Assembly: GCF_004762095.1 (NCBI RefSeq)
Contig: NZ_SIJH01000013.1
Location: 88,168-152,167, forward strand
Length of the DNA: 64,000 bases
Source: Tabrizicola caldifontis
GTDB taxonomy: Bacteria > Pseudomonadota > Alphaproteobacteria > Rhodobacterales > Rhodobacteraceae
Reading direction: 5' to 3'
Shown: piece by piece, positions 30,302 through 40,228 of the stretch
Numbering within the stretch: the first letter of the stretch is position 1
Layout of the letters: every line of letters begins with the position of its first letter
Program-made: the position numbers and the translations under genes
Notes under the pieces: model-generated
The model's input: only the letters and a program-made list of their open reading frames with translations
The model's database searches: none
What the model was told of the DNA's origin: nothing

Positions 30302-31324
30302 ATGGAATACTATTATCGCCCCATCCCCATGATCGACCCGGCCCGTGCGGCAGGTGCCTTGCCGCTGGCGGGTGGCTGGTGCTGGTTCGACCGGGTCGAG
30401 GTTCTGTCGCGCAGTGCTGCGCCCAGGGTCATCCCGGCAGGCGAGGTGCCCGAGCCCGTGTTGCACCGCCTGACCGCACCGCGCGCCGCGTTCGCGAGCC
30501 TGTCGATGGATCGCCCGCGCCTCATGGGCATATTGAACGTGACACCCGACAGCTTTTCCGACGGCGGGCGCTTTTGCTCGGCCGAAGTTGCCGTCCGCCA
30601 GGGGCAGCAGATCGCGGACGATGCCGAGATCGTGGACATTGGCGGCGAAAGCACACGGCCAGGCGCAAGGGAAGTGCCGATCGCCGAGGAAATCTCCCGC
30701 ACCGTTCCGGTGATCGAGGCCCTGCGGGCGGGTGGCATGCGTGCCCCGATCTCGATCGACACCCGCAAGGCGTCGGTGGCGGCGGCGGCGATCCGGGGTG
30801 GTGCTACGTTGGTCAACGATGTTTCGGGCCTGTCCTTCGACCCGGCACTGGGCCCGCTGATCGCCCGTGAAGGCGTGCCCCTGGTGCTGATGCATTCCCA
30901 GGGCCTGCCCGAGACCATGCAGGACGACCCGCGCTACGGCAATGTGCTGCTGGATGTCTATGACGAGCTGGCCCGGCGGCTGGCCCGGGCCGAGGCGATG
31001 GGAATCGACCGCCGGAACATCGCCGTCGATCCCGGCATCGGTTTCGGCAAGACTGCGGTGCACAACCTGGCTTTGCTGCGTGGGCTGTCGCTTCTGCATG
31101 GGCTGGGCTGCCCGATCCTGCTTGGTGCCTCGCGCAAGCGGTTCATCGGTTCGATCGGTCGGGCCGAGGCCCCGGATGCGCGGATGCCGGGATCGCTGGC
31201 GGTGGCGCTGACGGGTTTTGCACAAGGCGTGCAGATCACCAGGGTGCATGATGTGGCCGAGACGCGGCAGGCGCTGCGGCTGTGGCAGGCGATGCACACC
31301 GAACCACTTGAGGAGATGGCATGA
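30302..31324 (+). CDS. folP: dihydropteroate synthase
   Basis: Condenses p-aminobenzoate with hydroxymethyl-dihydropterin pyrophosphate in folate synthesis; the target of sulfonamides. The 340-residue protein shows signature 1 [14 protein letters not shown] and signature 2 [11 protein letters not shown], then SIDTRK, NDVSG and GASRKRFIG. It has an ~65-residue N-terminal extension (from [10 protein letters not shown]) before the barrel, making it longer than E. coli FolP. The ATG at 30302 gives this form. The stop overlaps the glmM start (ATGA, 31321-31324). Confidence 0.95.
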   Translation: MEYYYRPIPMIDPARAAGALPLAGGWCWFDRVEVLSRSAAPRVIPAGEVPEPVLHRLTAPRAAFASLSMDRPRLMGILNVTPDSFSDGGRFCSAEVAVRQGQQIADDAEIVDIGGESTRPGAREVPIAEEISRTVPVIEALRAGGMRAPISIDTRKASVAAAAIRGGATLVNDVSGLSFDPALGPLIAREGVPLVLMHSQGLPETMQDDPRYGNVLLDVYDELARRLARAEAMGIDRRNIAVDPGIGFGKTAVHNLALLRGLSLLHGLGCPILLGASRKRFIGSIGRAEAPDARMPGSLAVALTGFAQGVQITRVHDVAETRQALRLWQAMHTEPLEEMA

Positions 31325-32664
31325 CGCGGCGGCTGTTCGGAACCGATGGCGTGCGGGGGCGGGCCAACAGCTGGCCTATGACGGCGGAACTGGCGCTGAA
31401 GCTGGGCGCGGCCGCAGGGCGGTATTTCAGGCGTGATGGAAGCGCCGGGCACCGGGTGGTGATCGGCAAGGACACGCGCCTGTCGGGTTACATGCTGGAA
31501 AACGCGCTTACGGCGGGCCTGACCTCGACAGGCATGAACGTCATGCTGCTGGGGCCGGTGCCGACACCGGCCGTCGGGTACCTGACGCGCTCGCTAAGGG
31601 CGGATGTCGGGGTGATGATCTCGGCCAGCCATAACCCGCATGAGGACAACGGCATCAAGTTCTTCGGGCCGGACGGTTTCAAGCTGTCGGATGCGGCAGA
31701 GGCCGAGATCGAGGCCTTGCTCGAAGGGGAGATCCCACCGGCAAAGCCGGGGAACATCGGCCGCGCAAGGCGGATCGAAGACGGGCGCGGGCGATACCAG
31801 GAATTCGTCAAGACCAGCTTTCCGGCCGGCCTTCGGCTGGACGGGTTGAAGGTGGTGATCGATTGCGCCAACGGGGCGGCCTACAAGGCAGCGCCCGAAG
31901 TGCTGTGGGAACTGGGGGCCGAGGTGATCCCGGTCGGGGTGCATCCGAATGGTACCAACATCAACGAAAACTGCGGTAGCACCCATACCGACACTGCGGC
32001 AGAGGCGGTGGTCGCGCATGGGGCGCATGTGGGGATCAGCCTGGATGGCGATGCCGACCGGGTGATGATCCTTGACGAGACTGGCCAGGTGGCGGACGGC
32101 GACCAGATCATGGCGCTTCTGGCGGCGCGCTGGGCCGAGGAGGGGCGCCTGCGCGGCGGCGCGCTGGTGGCCACGGTGATGTCGAACCTGGGGCTGGAGC
32201 GATTCCTGGAAGGGCGCGGCCTGCGGCTGGAACGTACGGCCGTCGGCGACCGCTATGTGGTGGAACGCATGCGCGAGGGTGGCTTCAATCTGGGCGGCGA
32301 ACAGTCGGGCCATATCGTGATGACCGACTATGCCACCACGGGCGACGGGCTGATCGCGGGCTTGCAGTTCCTTGCGGAAATGGTCCGAACCGGCCAGCCA
32401 GCCAGTAGCCTGACCCGCAATTTCGAAACCGTGCCGCAGAAGCTGAGAAATGTCCGCTTCGCTGAAGGCGCGCGACCGCTGGATGCCGAAGAGGTGCGCC
32501 GGGTCATCGCCGAAAGCGAGGCCCGGCTTGCCGGCCTGGGACGCATCCTGATCCGCAAGTCGGGCACCGAGCCCTTGATCCGCGTGATGGCGGAATGCGA
32601 GGACGAAAGCCTGCTGGACGCCGTGGTGGACGAGATCGTGGGCGCAATGCAGGCGGCCGTCTGA
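31321..32664 (+). CDS. glmM: phosphoglucosamine mutase
   Basis: Converts glucosamine-6-phosphate to glucosamine-1-phosphate for UDP-GlcNAc, peptidoglycan and LPS synthesis. The 447-residue protein has the start [14 protein letters not shown], the active-site phosphoserine loop [17 protein letters not shown], the metal loop [13 protein letters not shown] and the C-terminal phosphate-binding [14 protein letters not shown]. Its coupling to folP by overlap is the common bacterial order. Confidence 0.97.
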   Translation: MTRRLFGTDGVRGRANSWPMTAELALKLGAAAGRYFRRDGSAGHRVVIGKDTRLSGYMLENALTAGLTSTGMNVMLLGPVPTPAVGYLTRSLRADVGVMISASHNPHEDNGIKFFGPDGFKLSDAAEAEIEALLEGEIPPAKPGNIGRARRIEDGRGRYQEFVKTSFPAGLRLDGLKVVIDCANGAAYKAAPEVLWELGAEVIPVGVHPNGTNINENCGSTHTDTAAEAVVAHGAHVGISLDGDADRVMILDETGQVADGDQIMALLAARWAEEGRLRGGALVATVMSNLGLERFLEGRGLRLERTAVGDRYVVERMREGGFNLGGEQSGHIVMTDYATTGDGLIAGLQFLAEMVRTGQPASSLTRNFETVPQKLRNVRFAEGARPLDAEEVRRVIAESEARLAGLGRILIRKSGTEPLIRVMAECEDESLLDAVVDEIVGAMQAAV

Positions 32665-32824
32665 CGGCCCTGCGCGGCCAGGTTCAGGCTTTCGGTTCTG
32701 GATGTGACGAAGGCGGTGGTGATCGCGACGCCTGTCGCCCGACCGGGCGCGGACAGACCGCCCCCTTCAGGCGGGGCCCACCCGCCCGCTCTGCAGCACT
32801 CTGGCGGCGGGCGCGTGCCAGACG

Positions 32825-33595
32825 TCAGGGTTTCGGGGCAAGCGCATATTTTCCGGGATAGGCCAGCGTGCCATGGTGGGTGATCTGCGCGGCCTCATGG
32901 CACCAGATTTCGCCCCCGCAACCCTCGATCCAGCGGCGGCAGAAGGAGGTGTCCTCGCCATGCATGATCTCGCCGCCGCGGCCGCGCAGGTGGCTGAAGA
33001 AGTCGTGGAAATCGGCGCCGGGGTAGCCAGGGCCATTGAAGCCCGGAACGGGCCTTGCCGCACCCATTTCCACCATGCGTTCCGGGACGGCGCGACGGAT
33101 CAGCATGAAGCCGGTACCTGCCCCCGGGACCTTGCGGAACTTGCCGCGCCGCTCCAGCGGCCAGGGCTGGCCGCGGTCATAGACTTCGGCCACGTTGTAG
33201 CGCAGGGTCTCGGCCAGAAGTTCGGCGGTCGAGGCGCGCTCGGCCGCGGGCTTCATGACTTCGCGCTCTATGGCGGCACGAAAGGCGGCCCATGGCATCC
33301 GTCGCTGCGGATAGGCCGCGCAGGTGAAATCGGCATCGAAATCAAGCAGCTCGAAGAATAGCTGCGGCTGATAGCTCATATCGCTGTCCAGCAGCAGCGC
33401 GTGGCTGAAATTGCGGTTCGCCAGGAACACCGACATCAGGTAATTGCGCGAAATCACCAGATCGGACCATTCGTAGGTCTTCAGCGCAAAGGCGATGCCT
33501 TTACGTTGCAGCGCCTGGGTGAGGCCCAGCAGGCTGTGGACGGCCGGCGTGTCGATCTGGCCGCCGGTGGGCATCAGGATCATCAGGGTGGTCAT
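32825..33595 (-). CDS. GT-A-fold glycosyltransferase-like protein
   Basis: A 256-residue cytosolic protein. The segment SDLVISRNYLMSVFLANRNFSHALLLDSDMSYQPQLF (~44-80) contains a DSDMSY DxD-like metal/nucleotide-sugar motif, typical of GT-A glycosyltransferase-like proteins. Later segments include AAYPQRRMPW and MHGEDTSFCRRW. The donor and acceptor are unknown. It stands alone, convergent with glmM. The 160-base gap to glmM holds only weak hairpins. Confidence 0.65.
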   Translation of the reverse strand: MTTLMILMPTGGQIDTPAVHSLLGLTQALQRKGIAFALKTYEWSDLVISRNYLMSVFLANRNFSHALLLDSDMSYQPQLFFELLDFDADFTCAAYPQRRMPWAAFRAAIEREVMKPAAERASTAELLAETLRYNVAEVYDRGQPWPLERRGKFRKVPGAGTGFMLIRRAVPERMVEMGAARPVPGFNGPGYPGADFHDFFSHLRGRGGEIMHGEDTSFCRRWIEGCGGEIWCHEAAQITHHGTLAYPGKYALAPKP

Positions 33596-33780
33596 GCTGC
33601 GGGCGCTCGTCCGGGGATGACGCAGGGTTCGCGGGGGGAAGGCCCCTTGTCAAGGCGATGATCAGGCAGGTCGAAAGGTCGCCAAGCGACACCACGGCAG
33701 CGTTCAGGACAGCCCGCAGGATCGCAAGGCACAAAGGGAAGAGGCGAAGCCGTCTGCGCATCTTGCGGCTTCGCCAGGGA

Positions 33781-33828
33781 CAGGGGCGCCCGTTGCGCGC
33801 CCCTGCGCAGGGTGCGCTTCAGCGCACC
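33781..33828 (-). terminator. double hairpin after ilvC
   Basis: Two stems lie directly downstream of the ilvC stop (33838) on the minus strand. The first has arms caggggcgc (33781-33789) and gcgcccctg (33797-33805). The second has arms ggtgcgct (33811-33818) and agcgcacc (33821-33828) around a two-base loop. A long T tract is absent. Confidence 0.55.
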
Positions 33829-33837
33829 TGTCCGGGC

Positions 33838-35442
<1,605 letters not shown>

Positions 35443-35446
<4 letters not shown>

Positions 35447-35901
35447 TCGACCTTGACGACACCGACCGGGCGATCCTGCGGGCGCTGGCGGCGGACGGCA
35501 CGCTTTCGGCCGGGGAACTGGGGCGCCGGCTGGGCCTGTCGCAGCCCTCCGCATGGCGGCGCGTGCGACGGCTGGAGGAGGCGGGGGTGTTGAAGGGCCT
35601 GGCGGTCGAGGTGGACCGCGAGGCGCTAGGCTTCGGGGTCACGGTGTTCCTGGGCATCAAGCTTGCAACGAAGGGGCGGGTGAGCCTTGAGGATTTCGAG
35701 CGCGCCGTGCAGGCCATCCCCGAGGTGCAGGTGGTGCAGCATGTGCTGGGCCTGTTCGACTATCGCCTGCGGGTCGTTGCGCGCGACATCGCCGATTTCG
35801 AGCGCGTGCTGCGCCGCCGCATCATGACCTTGCCGGGGGTCGGCAATGTGGAAGCGAACGTGCTGCTGACGGAAGAGCGCCGGCCGGGCCCGTTGCCGTG
35901 A
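35443..35901 (+). CDS. Lrp/AsnC-family transcriptional regulator (second of a pair)
   Basis: A 152-residue protein with a helix-turn-helix (DRAILRALAADGTLSAGELGRRLGLSQPSAWRRVRRLEEAGVL) and a C-terminal RAM domain (GVTVFLGIKLATKGRVSLEDFERAVQAIPEVQ). It uses a GTG start at 35443 overlapping the previous stop. It is the same length as its neighbour but clearly divergent in sequence. A hetero-oligomer or a duplicated regulator pair is possible. Confidence 0.88.
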
Positions 35902-36123
35902 AGATCGTCGGCAGCCTTGACAGCATTCCCTTGCGTTCTGGCATGTGGCCGAAGGCATGATCTTTGGTGAAGCGAGGGCTGGGGCGAAATCACCGTTCCG
36001 GCTGTCGGAAAAAAAAGAGGGGCAGGAGTATTTCATGAAAACCTGATCGGCGTTGCCAGGGCTCTTGCGGTTCGGCTGTCCGGGGATCCTTGCGCTGGCC
36101 AGGTTGCACGGGAAGTCTGCGAT

Positions 36124-36159
36124 GCCTCGTGCCGGCGGCTAGCGCAGCCGGCACGAGGC
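36124..36159. terminator. 13-bp hairpin after the amidohydrolase gene
   Basis: Perfect arms gcctcgtgccggc (36124-36136) and gccggcacgaggc (36147-36159) with a ten-base loop end six bases past the amidohydrolase stop, at the junction with the Lrp genes. It is probably a terminator for both directions, although no T tract is present. Confidence 0.6.
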
Positions 36160-36165
36160 GGCCCT

Positions 36166-37620
36166 TCACACCCGGAACAGATCCTTTTCCACCCCGGCCT
36201 TTTCCAGCAGATAGTCACGGCTGGCCTCAAGCTCTGCCCGCAACTTCGCGATGTCATGGCCGAGAATCTTGCCCCGCCACTTGCGCACTTGGCCCGCGCA
36301 GATCACGGTCGAGACGTTGGACCGCTCCATCAGCGTCACCACCGCGCCGGGGACATGGTTCAGGGGTGCGACGTTCAGGGCGCTGGCGTCCAGCAGCACG
36401 ATGTCGGCCTCTTTCCCCGGTGTCAGACTGCCGGTCTTGTGGTCGAGCTTCAGGCCCTTTGCCCCGCCCATCGTTGCCATCTCGATCACCTCAAGCGCCG
36501 ACAGCAGCTTGGGGTAGTCCTGACCGTTCAGCGCCAGTTCGTTGGCGAACATCCGTTGCAGGGTGATGGTAGAGCGCATCTGGGTGAAGGGGTCCGCCGT
36601 CATCGTGCATTCCACATCCGAAGACAGCGACGGCAGCATCCCCAGGTTCAGGCATTTCTGGATCGGCGGCACGCCGTGGCGCATCTGCATCTCGATCGGG
36701 ACGGACAGCGAAACGTGGGCGCCAGCATCCGCAGCCTTCTGCCAGGCCATGTCGCTCATCCCGGTCATGTGGATGAAGATGCAGTCAGGCCCGAACTGGC
36801 CGGCCTCGGCCAGGGAGTCGAAGGTGGGGGCCATGCCGAAGGTGCCGACGATGTGCATGGCGAGGGGAATGTTCAGCTCGCGGCCGGTGGCCCAGGCAGC
36901 CTCGTAGCCGGGCAGGTAGATTTCCGCGCCCATCACCATGGTCAGAAGCTGGTCGTCGCTGGCGAAATGCTGCGCCTTGATCCGGCGGGCGTCGGCCGGA
37001 TACTGGGCTTTCTCGCCCCAGCCCTCGAAATAGCCGAAGACCGCGCGGCGGCCGGCAGCGCGCAGGGCGCTGATCGCGGCGTCGGAATGTTCTGGGCTGT
37101 GGTGGATCTGGCTCACGTCCATCACCGTGGTCACGCCCGCGTCGATCTGGCTGATCGAGCCGAAAAGCTCCGAGATATACACGTCTTCGGGCCGGTAGAG
37201 GACGCTGAACTTCTGCAGCATCCATTCATAGTAGTTGGCGGCGCTTTCCGGCCGCCCGTCGTTGACCAGAATCGCATCGGCCAGGATCGAGCGCAGCGCG
37301 GTTTCGAACTGGTGGTGGTGGGTGTCGATGAAGCCCGGCATGACGACATGGCCCGAGGCGTCGATCACGGCGGCATCGCCAGCGTCGAGGTTGGCGCCGA
37401 CGGCGAGGATCTTCGCACCCTCGATCAGCACGTCTCCTCTGGCGAAATTGCCGACGTTGGCATCCATGGACAGGATGTGGCCGCCCCGGATCAGCGTTCT
37501 GCGGCCCGGCTGGCCGATGCCGGCGGGCAGGGGGGCAGGGGCAGGGTGGGCCGCGGCGCCGCTGGTGTCGGCGGGCGCGCGGGCCAGGGTCGGACGGGTG
37601 GCGTCACAGAGCTTGCACAT
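36166..37620 (-). CDS. amidohydrolase of the TRZ/ATZ deaminase group
   Basis: A 484-residue metal-dependent hydrolase of the amidohydrolase superfamily. The metal site motif is MPGFIDTHHHQFET (~93-106). Later metal/active-site regions are AMHIVGTFG, HMTGMSDMAW and SSDVECTMTADPF with the catalytic aspartate. The C-terminal GSLTPGKEADIVLLD is typical of cytosine/8-oxoguanine-deaminase-like enzymes. The substrate is probably a cyclic amidine or imide but is not predictable. The N-terminus has an unusual ~40-residue leader starting MCKLC (CxxC) before the fold. It is the last gene of an operon with the dioxygenase and IclR genes. Confidence 0.8.
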   Translation of the reverse strand: MCKLCDATRPTLARAPADTSGAAAHPAPAPLPAGIGQPGRRTLIRGGHILSMDANVGNFARGDVLIEGAKILAVGANLDAGDAAVIDASGHVVMPGFIDTHHHQFETALRSILADAILVNDGRPESAANYYEWMLQKFSVLYRPEDVYISELFGSISQIDAGVTTVMDVSQIHHSPEHSDAAISALRAAGRRAVFGYFEGWGEKAQYPADARRIKAQHFASDDQLLTMVMGAEIYLPGYEAAWATGRELNIPLAMHIVGTFGMAPTFDSLAEAGQFGPDCIFIHMTGMSDMAWQKAADAGAHVSLSVPIEMQMRHGVPPIQKCLNLGMLPSLSSDVECTMTADPFTQMRSTITLQRMFANELALNGQDYPKLLSALEVIEMATMGGAKGLKLDHKTGSLTPGKEADIVLLDASALNVAPLNHVPGAVVTLMERSNVSTVICAGQVRKWRGKILGHDIAKLRAELEASRDYLLEKAGVEKDLFRV

Positions 37621-37667
37621 GGTTTCTCCTCCCAGAATGGATGTCTTGGCCGACGGGGCAGCACGGA

Positions 37668-38489
37668 TCAGCGGCTGTCGAGCACGGCGGAAAGTGCAGG
37701 GATGCGGGCAGTAGCAGCGCCCAGCCGCGCGGCGGCGGCGCGCAGATCGGGCAGGCGGGTGGCGACCAGGTCCTCGGGCGTGACCATGCCGGTGTAGCCG
37801 GACGAGTTCAGCGCCGCGACCACCCGCCCGTCGGCGGCGCGGATCGGCACGGCAAGCGCGGTGATGCCGTAGTCAAGCTGATCGACGGTCGTCGCGTAGC
37901 CGTCCTCCCGCGCCTTCAGGATCAGGCGGCGTATCTCGGCCTTGTCGGTCACGGTGCGCGAGGTCAGGGCCACCGGTTCCATCCGGGCAAGGCGCGCATC
38001 GAGTTCATGATCCGGCAGGCCCGCCATCAGGACGCGGCCGAGGCTGGTGGCATGGGCCGGATAGCGCGCGCCCACCACGGCGCTGGCACGGCGCGCGCGC
38101 TGGGTGGAATGATGGGCGATATAGACGACCTCTGTCCCTTCCAGCGTCGCGACCGACGAAGCGTCGCCATGGGTTTCGACGATCTGGCGTAGTTCGGGCA
38201 GAAGGAACTCGTCGATCCGTGCGGCGAAGTAGAAGCCCGAGCCGAGCGACATCACCTTGGGCCGCAGGTGAAAACGCTTGCCGTTCTGCCCGACATAGCC
38301 CAGCGCCATCAGCGTGATCAGACTGCGCCGGGCTGCAGCCGGGGATAACCCAACCCGACGCGCGATTTCCGACAGGGTCATGTCCGGATGCGCGGCGTCG
38401 AAGCTTTCCAGCACCGCCAGGCCCTTGGCCAGTGCCTCGACGAATTCAGGCGGCCGATCGCCTTCCATGGGCTGTCCCCCGCCCGACAT
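37668..38489 (-). CDS. IclR-family transcriptional regulator (PcaR/PobR type)
   Basis: A 273-residue protein with an N-terminal winged helix (EFVEALAKGLAVLESFDAAHPDMTLSEIARRVGLSPAAARRSL) and a C-terminal IclR effector domain (ARYPAHATSLGRVLMAGLPD, TTVDQLDYGITALAVPI). The EALAKGLAVLESF start is typical of the aromatic-acid PcaR/PobR subgroup, which fits the upstream dioxygenase. Starts at 38489 (two bases after the dioxygenase stop) or 38468 (cggggga ribosome binding site) are both plausible. The likely operator is the TTTCG-N5-CGAAA dyad at 39426-39440. Confidence 0.88.
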   Translation of the reverse strand: MSGGGQPMEGDRPPEFVEALAKGLAVLESFDAAHPDMTLSEIARRVGLSPAAARRSLITLMALGYVGQNGKRFHLRPKVMSLGSGFYFAARIDEFLLPELRQIVETHGDASSVATLEGTEVVYIAHHSTQRARRASAVVGARYPAHATSLGRVLMAGLPDHELDARLARMEPVALTSRTVTDKAEIRRLILKAREDGYATTVDQLDYGITALAVPIRAADGRVVAALNSSGYTGMVTPEDLVATRLPDLRAAAARLGAATARIPALSAVLDSR

Positions 38490-38491
38490 CG

Positions 38492-39352
38492 TCAGCCTGC
38501 CGGGGCAAGCACGAAGTCGAAGTGGCACTTCGCGTCGGGCTTCTTTTCGGTCGCGGGCAGCACATCTCCGGCCTTCACCGGCTCGAGTTTGGTGATCAGC
38601 GACTTGCGCACGCCGAAGACCGCATCGTTGTCGAGATAATCGGTGTTTTCGAAGAACATCTCGGTCGTGATCGGGCGGTAGCCCTCGGCGCGGATGATGT
38701 AGTGCAGGTGCGAGGCGCGCCAGGCGTGGCGGTTGCCCGCGCGCAGCAGGCGCCCGACCGGGCCATCGTAGGGCACGGTATAGGGCTTGGGCAGCACGGT
38801 GGTGTACCAGTAATTGCCATTCTCGTCGGCGGTGAAGATGCCGCGCAGGTCGTACTTGTCCTGCCCGCTTGCCTGTTCCTGGATCGGATAGGTCCCGGCG
38901 CTGTCGGCCTGCCAGGTGTCGATGATGGCGCCGGGGATCGGGTTGCCCAGCGAATCGCGCACCTGCCCCTGGACCAGCAGAACCGCACCGTCGCGGCCCT
39001 TGCCCAGATCGCCTCCAAGCGCAAAGCGCGGAGCGTCGTCAAGATAGAACGGCCCGAGGTTCGAACCCTCGGTCGCGCCGCCCCTGGTGTTGATCATGTC
39101 CACCAGCGCCGAAAAACCCAGAACGTCGGACAGAAGTATGAATTCGTGCCGTTCCGGCGTGGAGATCTGCCCGCAGTCATACAGGAAGTTCAGGACGCCG
39201 ATCCATTCCTCGTGCGTCATGTTCACTTCCCGGGTGTAGTCGTGCAGGTGCTGGATGAACGTCTCCAGCAGGAACTTGAAGCGGCTGCCCTCTTCTGTCC
39301 TGAAGGATTTCTTCACCGCCTCGGTGATCGTGAATTGGTTGATGTCACGCAT
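38492..39352 (-). CDS. intradiol ring-cleavage dioxygenase (catechol/hydroxyquinol type)
   Basis: A 286-residue non-heme Fe(III) enzyme. It has the N-terminal dimer domain of catechol and hydroxyquinol 1,2-dioxygenases (FIQHLHDYTREVNMTHEEW). The catalytic beta-sandwich follows, with VLLVQGQVRDSLGNPIPGA, DTWQADSAGTYP (first Tyr), PKPYTVPYDGPVGRLL (second Tyr) and WRASHLHYII (the two His ligands). All four iron ligands appear present. The ring substrate (catechol, hydroxyquinol or a hydroxylated heterocycle) cannot be fixed from sequence. It heads an operon with IclR and the amidohydrolase. Confidence 0.88.
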   Translation of the reverse strand: MRDINQFTITEAVKKSFRTEEGSRFKFLLETFIQHLHDYTREVNMTHEEWIGVLNFLYDCGQISTPERHEFILLSDVLGFSALVDMINTRGGATEGSNLGPFYLDDAPRFALGGDLGKGRDGAVLLVQGQVRDSLGNPIPGAIIDTWQADSAGTYPIQEQASGQDKYDLRGIFTADENGNYWYTTVLPKPYTVPYDGPVGRLLRAGNRHAWRASHLHYIIRAEGYRPITTEMFFENTDYLDNDAVFGVRKSLITKLEPVKAGDVLPATEKKPDAKCHFDFVLAPAG

Positions 39353-39378
39353 CGCTGACCCCCCCTGAATTTACCCGG

Positions 39379-39408
39379 TTGACGGCAAGCTAGTGCAGTG
39401 CATATTCT
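39379..39408 (+). promoter_or_regulatory. candidate sigma-70 promoter for the lyase/CoA-transferase/TRAP operon
   Basis: TTGACG (39379-39384) and TATTCT (39403-39408) are separated by 18 bases, and the ATG is 44 bases downstream. Transcription would begin around 39414-39416, just before the operator-like dyad at 39426-39440. Confidence 0.55.
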
Positions 39409-39440
39409 CCGGCAAGAGAAAATAATTTCGCTATACGAAA
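39405..39440. promoter_or_regulatory. two dyads: TTCTC-N6-GAGAA and TTTCG-N5-CGAAA
   Basis: The first dyad (39405-39420) overlaps the -10 element. The second (39426-39440) is a perfect 15-base inverted repeat just after the predicted start site. Its form is like the GTTCGATAATCGAAC-type sites bound by IclR-family aromatic regulators, and an IclR gene lies in the divergent operon. This is a good candidate repressor site for both arms of the cluster. Confidence 0.5.
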
Positions 39441-39451
39441 AAAGGTGCGCC

Positions 39452-40228
39452 ATGAGGATCGGCAAGCAGGACAACGCCTTCACGGCGATTGCCACATCGG
39501 ACGAACATTCGATCACGGTCCGGGGCCATGACCTGGTGGGCGATCTGATCGGGCAGATCGACTTCACCGAATATTTCTGGTTGCTGGTCTGCGGCCACCG
39601 GCCCACGGATGCGCAGAAGACGATGATGAACGCCTGTCTGGTGGCCATCGCCGAACACGGGCTGGTCCCAAGTGTGCAGGCCGCGCGGATGACGCTGGCG
39701 GCGGCACCCGAGGCATGGCAGGGCGCCATGGCGGCGGGGCTACTGGGCATGGGCACTGTCGTCGCGGGGTCGTCCGAGATCGCCGGGCGTTTCCTGGCCG
39801 AGGTCGTGGCGGCGGGCGGCGATGAGGCCGCGGCTGTCAGGGCGCTGGAGGGGGTGAAGGCGGCGCGGAAAAAGGTGCCGGGTCTGGGGCATCCGCAGCA
39901 TTCCTCGGGTGATCCGCGCGCCGACAAGCTGTTGGAGATTGCCGACAAGCTGGGTGTCTCCGGCCCCCATGTCGCGGCGCTGCGCCATCTGGGCAAGCAT
40001 GCGCCCGCCATCATGAGCCGCCCGTTGCCGATCAATGTCAGCGGCGCGATCCCGGCAGTGATCCTGGATGCCGGCTGGCCGCTTGAAGCCTTGAAGGCTG
40101 TGCCTCTGCTGGCCCGCGCCGGAGGACTTGCCGCACACCTTTACGAGGAATCGCGCCGCCCCATCGGGTTCATCCTGTCGCACAACGCCGACCTTGCCAT
40201 CGCCTATGACGGGGAGCGCGCGAAATGA
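39452..40228 (+). CDS. citryl-CoA lyase-like protein (citrate synthase fold)
   Basis: A 258-residue protein resembling the short citrate-synthase-fold citryl-CoA lyases, which cleave citryl-CoA to acetyl-CoA and oxaloacetate. The motif VPGLGHPQHSSGDPRAD (~144-160) keeps the His and DPRA of citrate synthase. The second motif reads LPINVSGAIPAVILDAG, with Ser where citrate synthase has Asp. The HGG loop of the first catalytic His is not evident (GMGTVVAGSSE). It is the first gene of a plus-strand operon; ATGA coupling links it to the CoA-transferase. A lyase acting on a citryl- or citramalyl-like thioester is inferred. Confidence 0.7.
   Translation: MRIGKQDNAFTAIATSDEHSITVRGHDLVGDLIGQIDFTEYFWLLVCGHRPTDAQKTMMNACLVAIAEHGLVPSVQAARMTLAAAPEAWQGAMAAGLLGMGTVVAGSSEIAGRFLAEVVAAGGDEAAAVRALEGVKAARKKVPGLGHPQHSSGDPRADKLLEIADKLGVSGPHVAALRHLGKHAPAIMSRPLPINVSGAIPAVILDAGWPLEALKAVPLLARAGGLAAHLYEESRRPIGFILSHNADLAIAYDGERAK

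Noticed and set aside
32665..32824. Short GC-rich dyads between glmM and the GT-A-like gene
   Set aside because: Stems of only five to six base pairs, such as cgcccg-ac-cgggcg, with no T tract; too weak to call a terminator.
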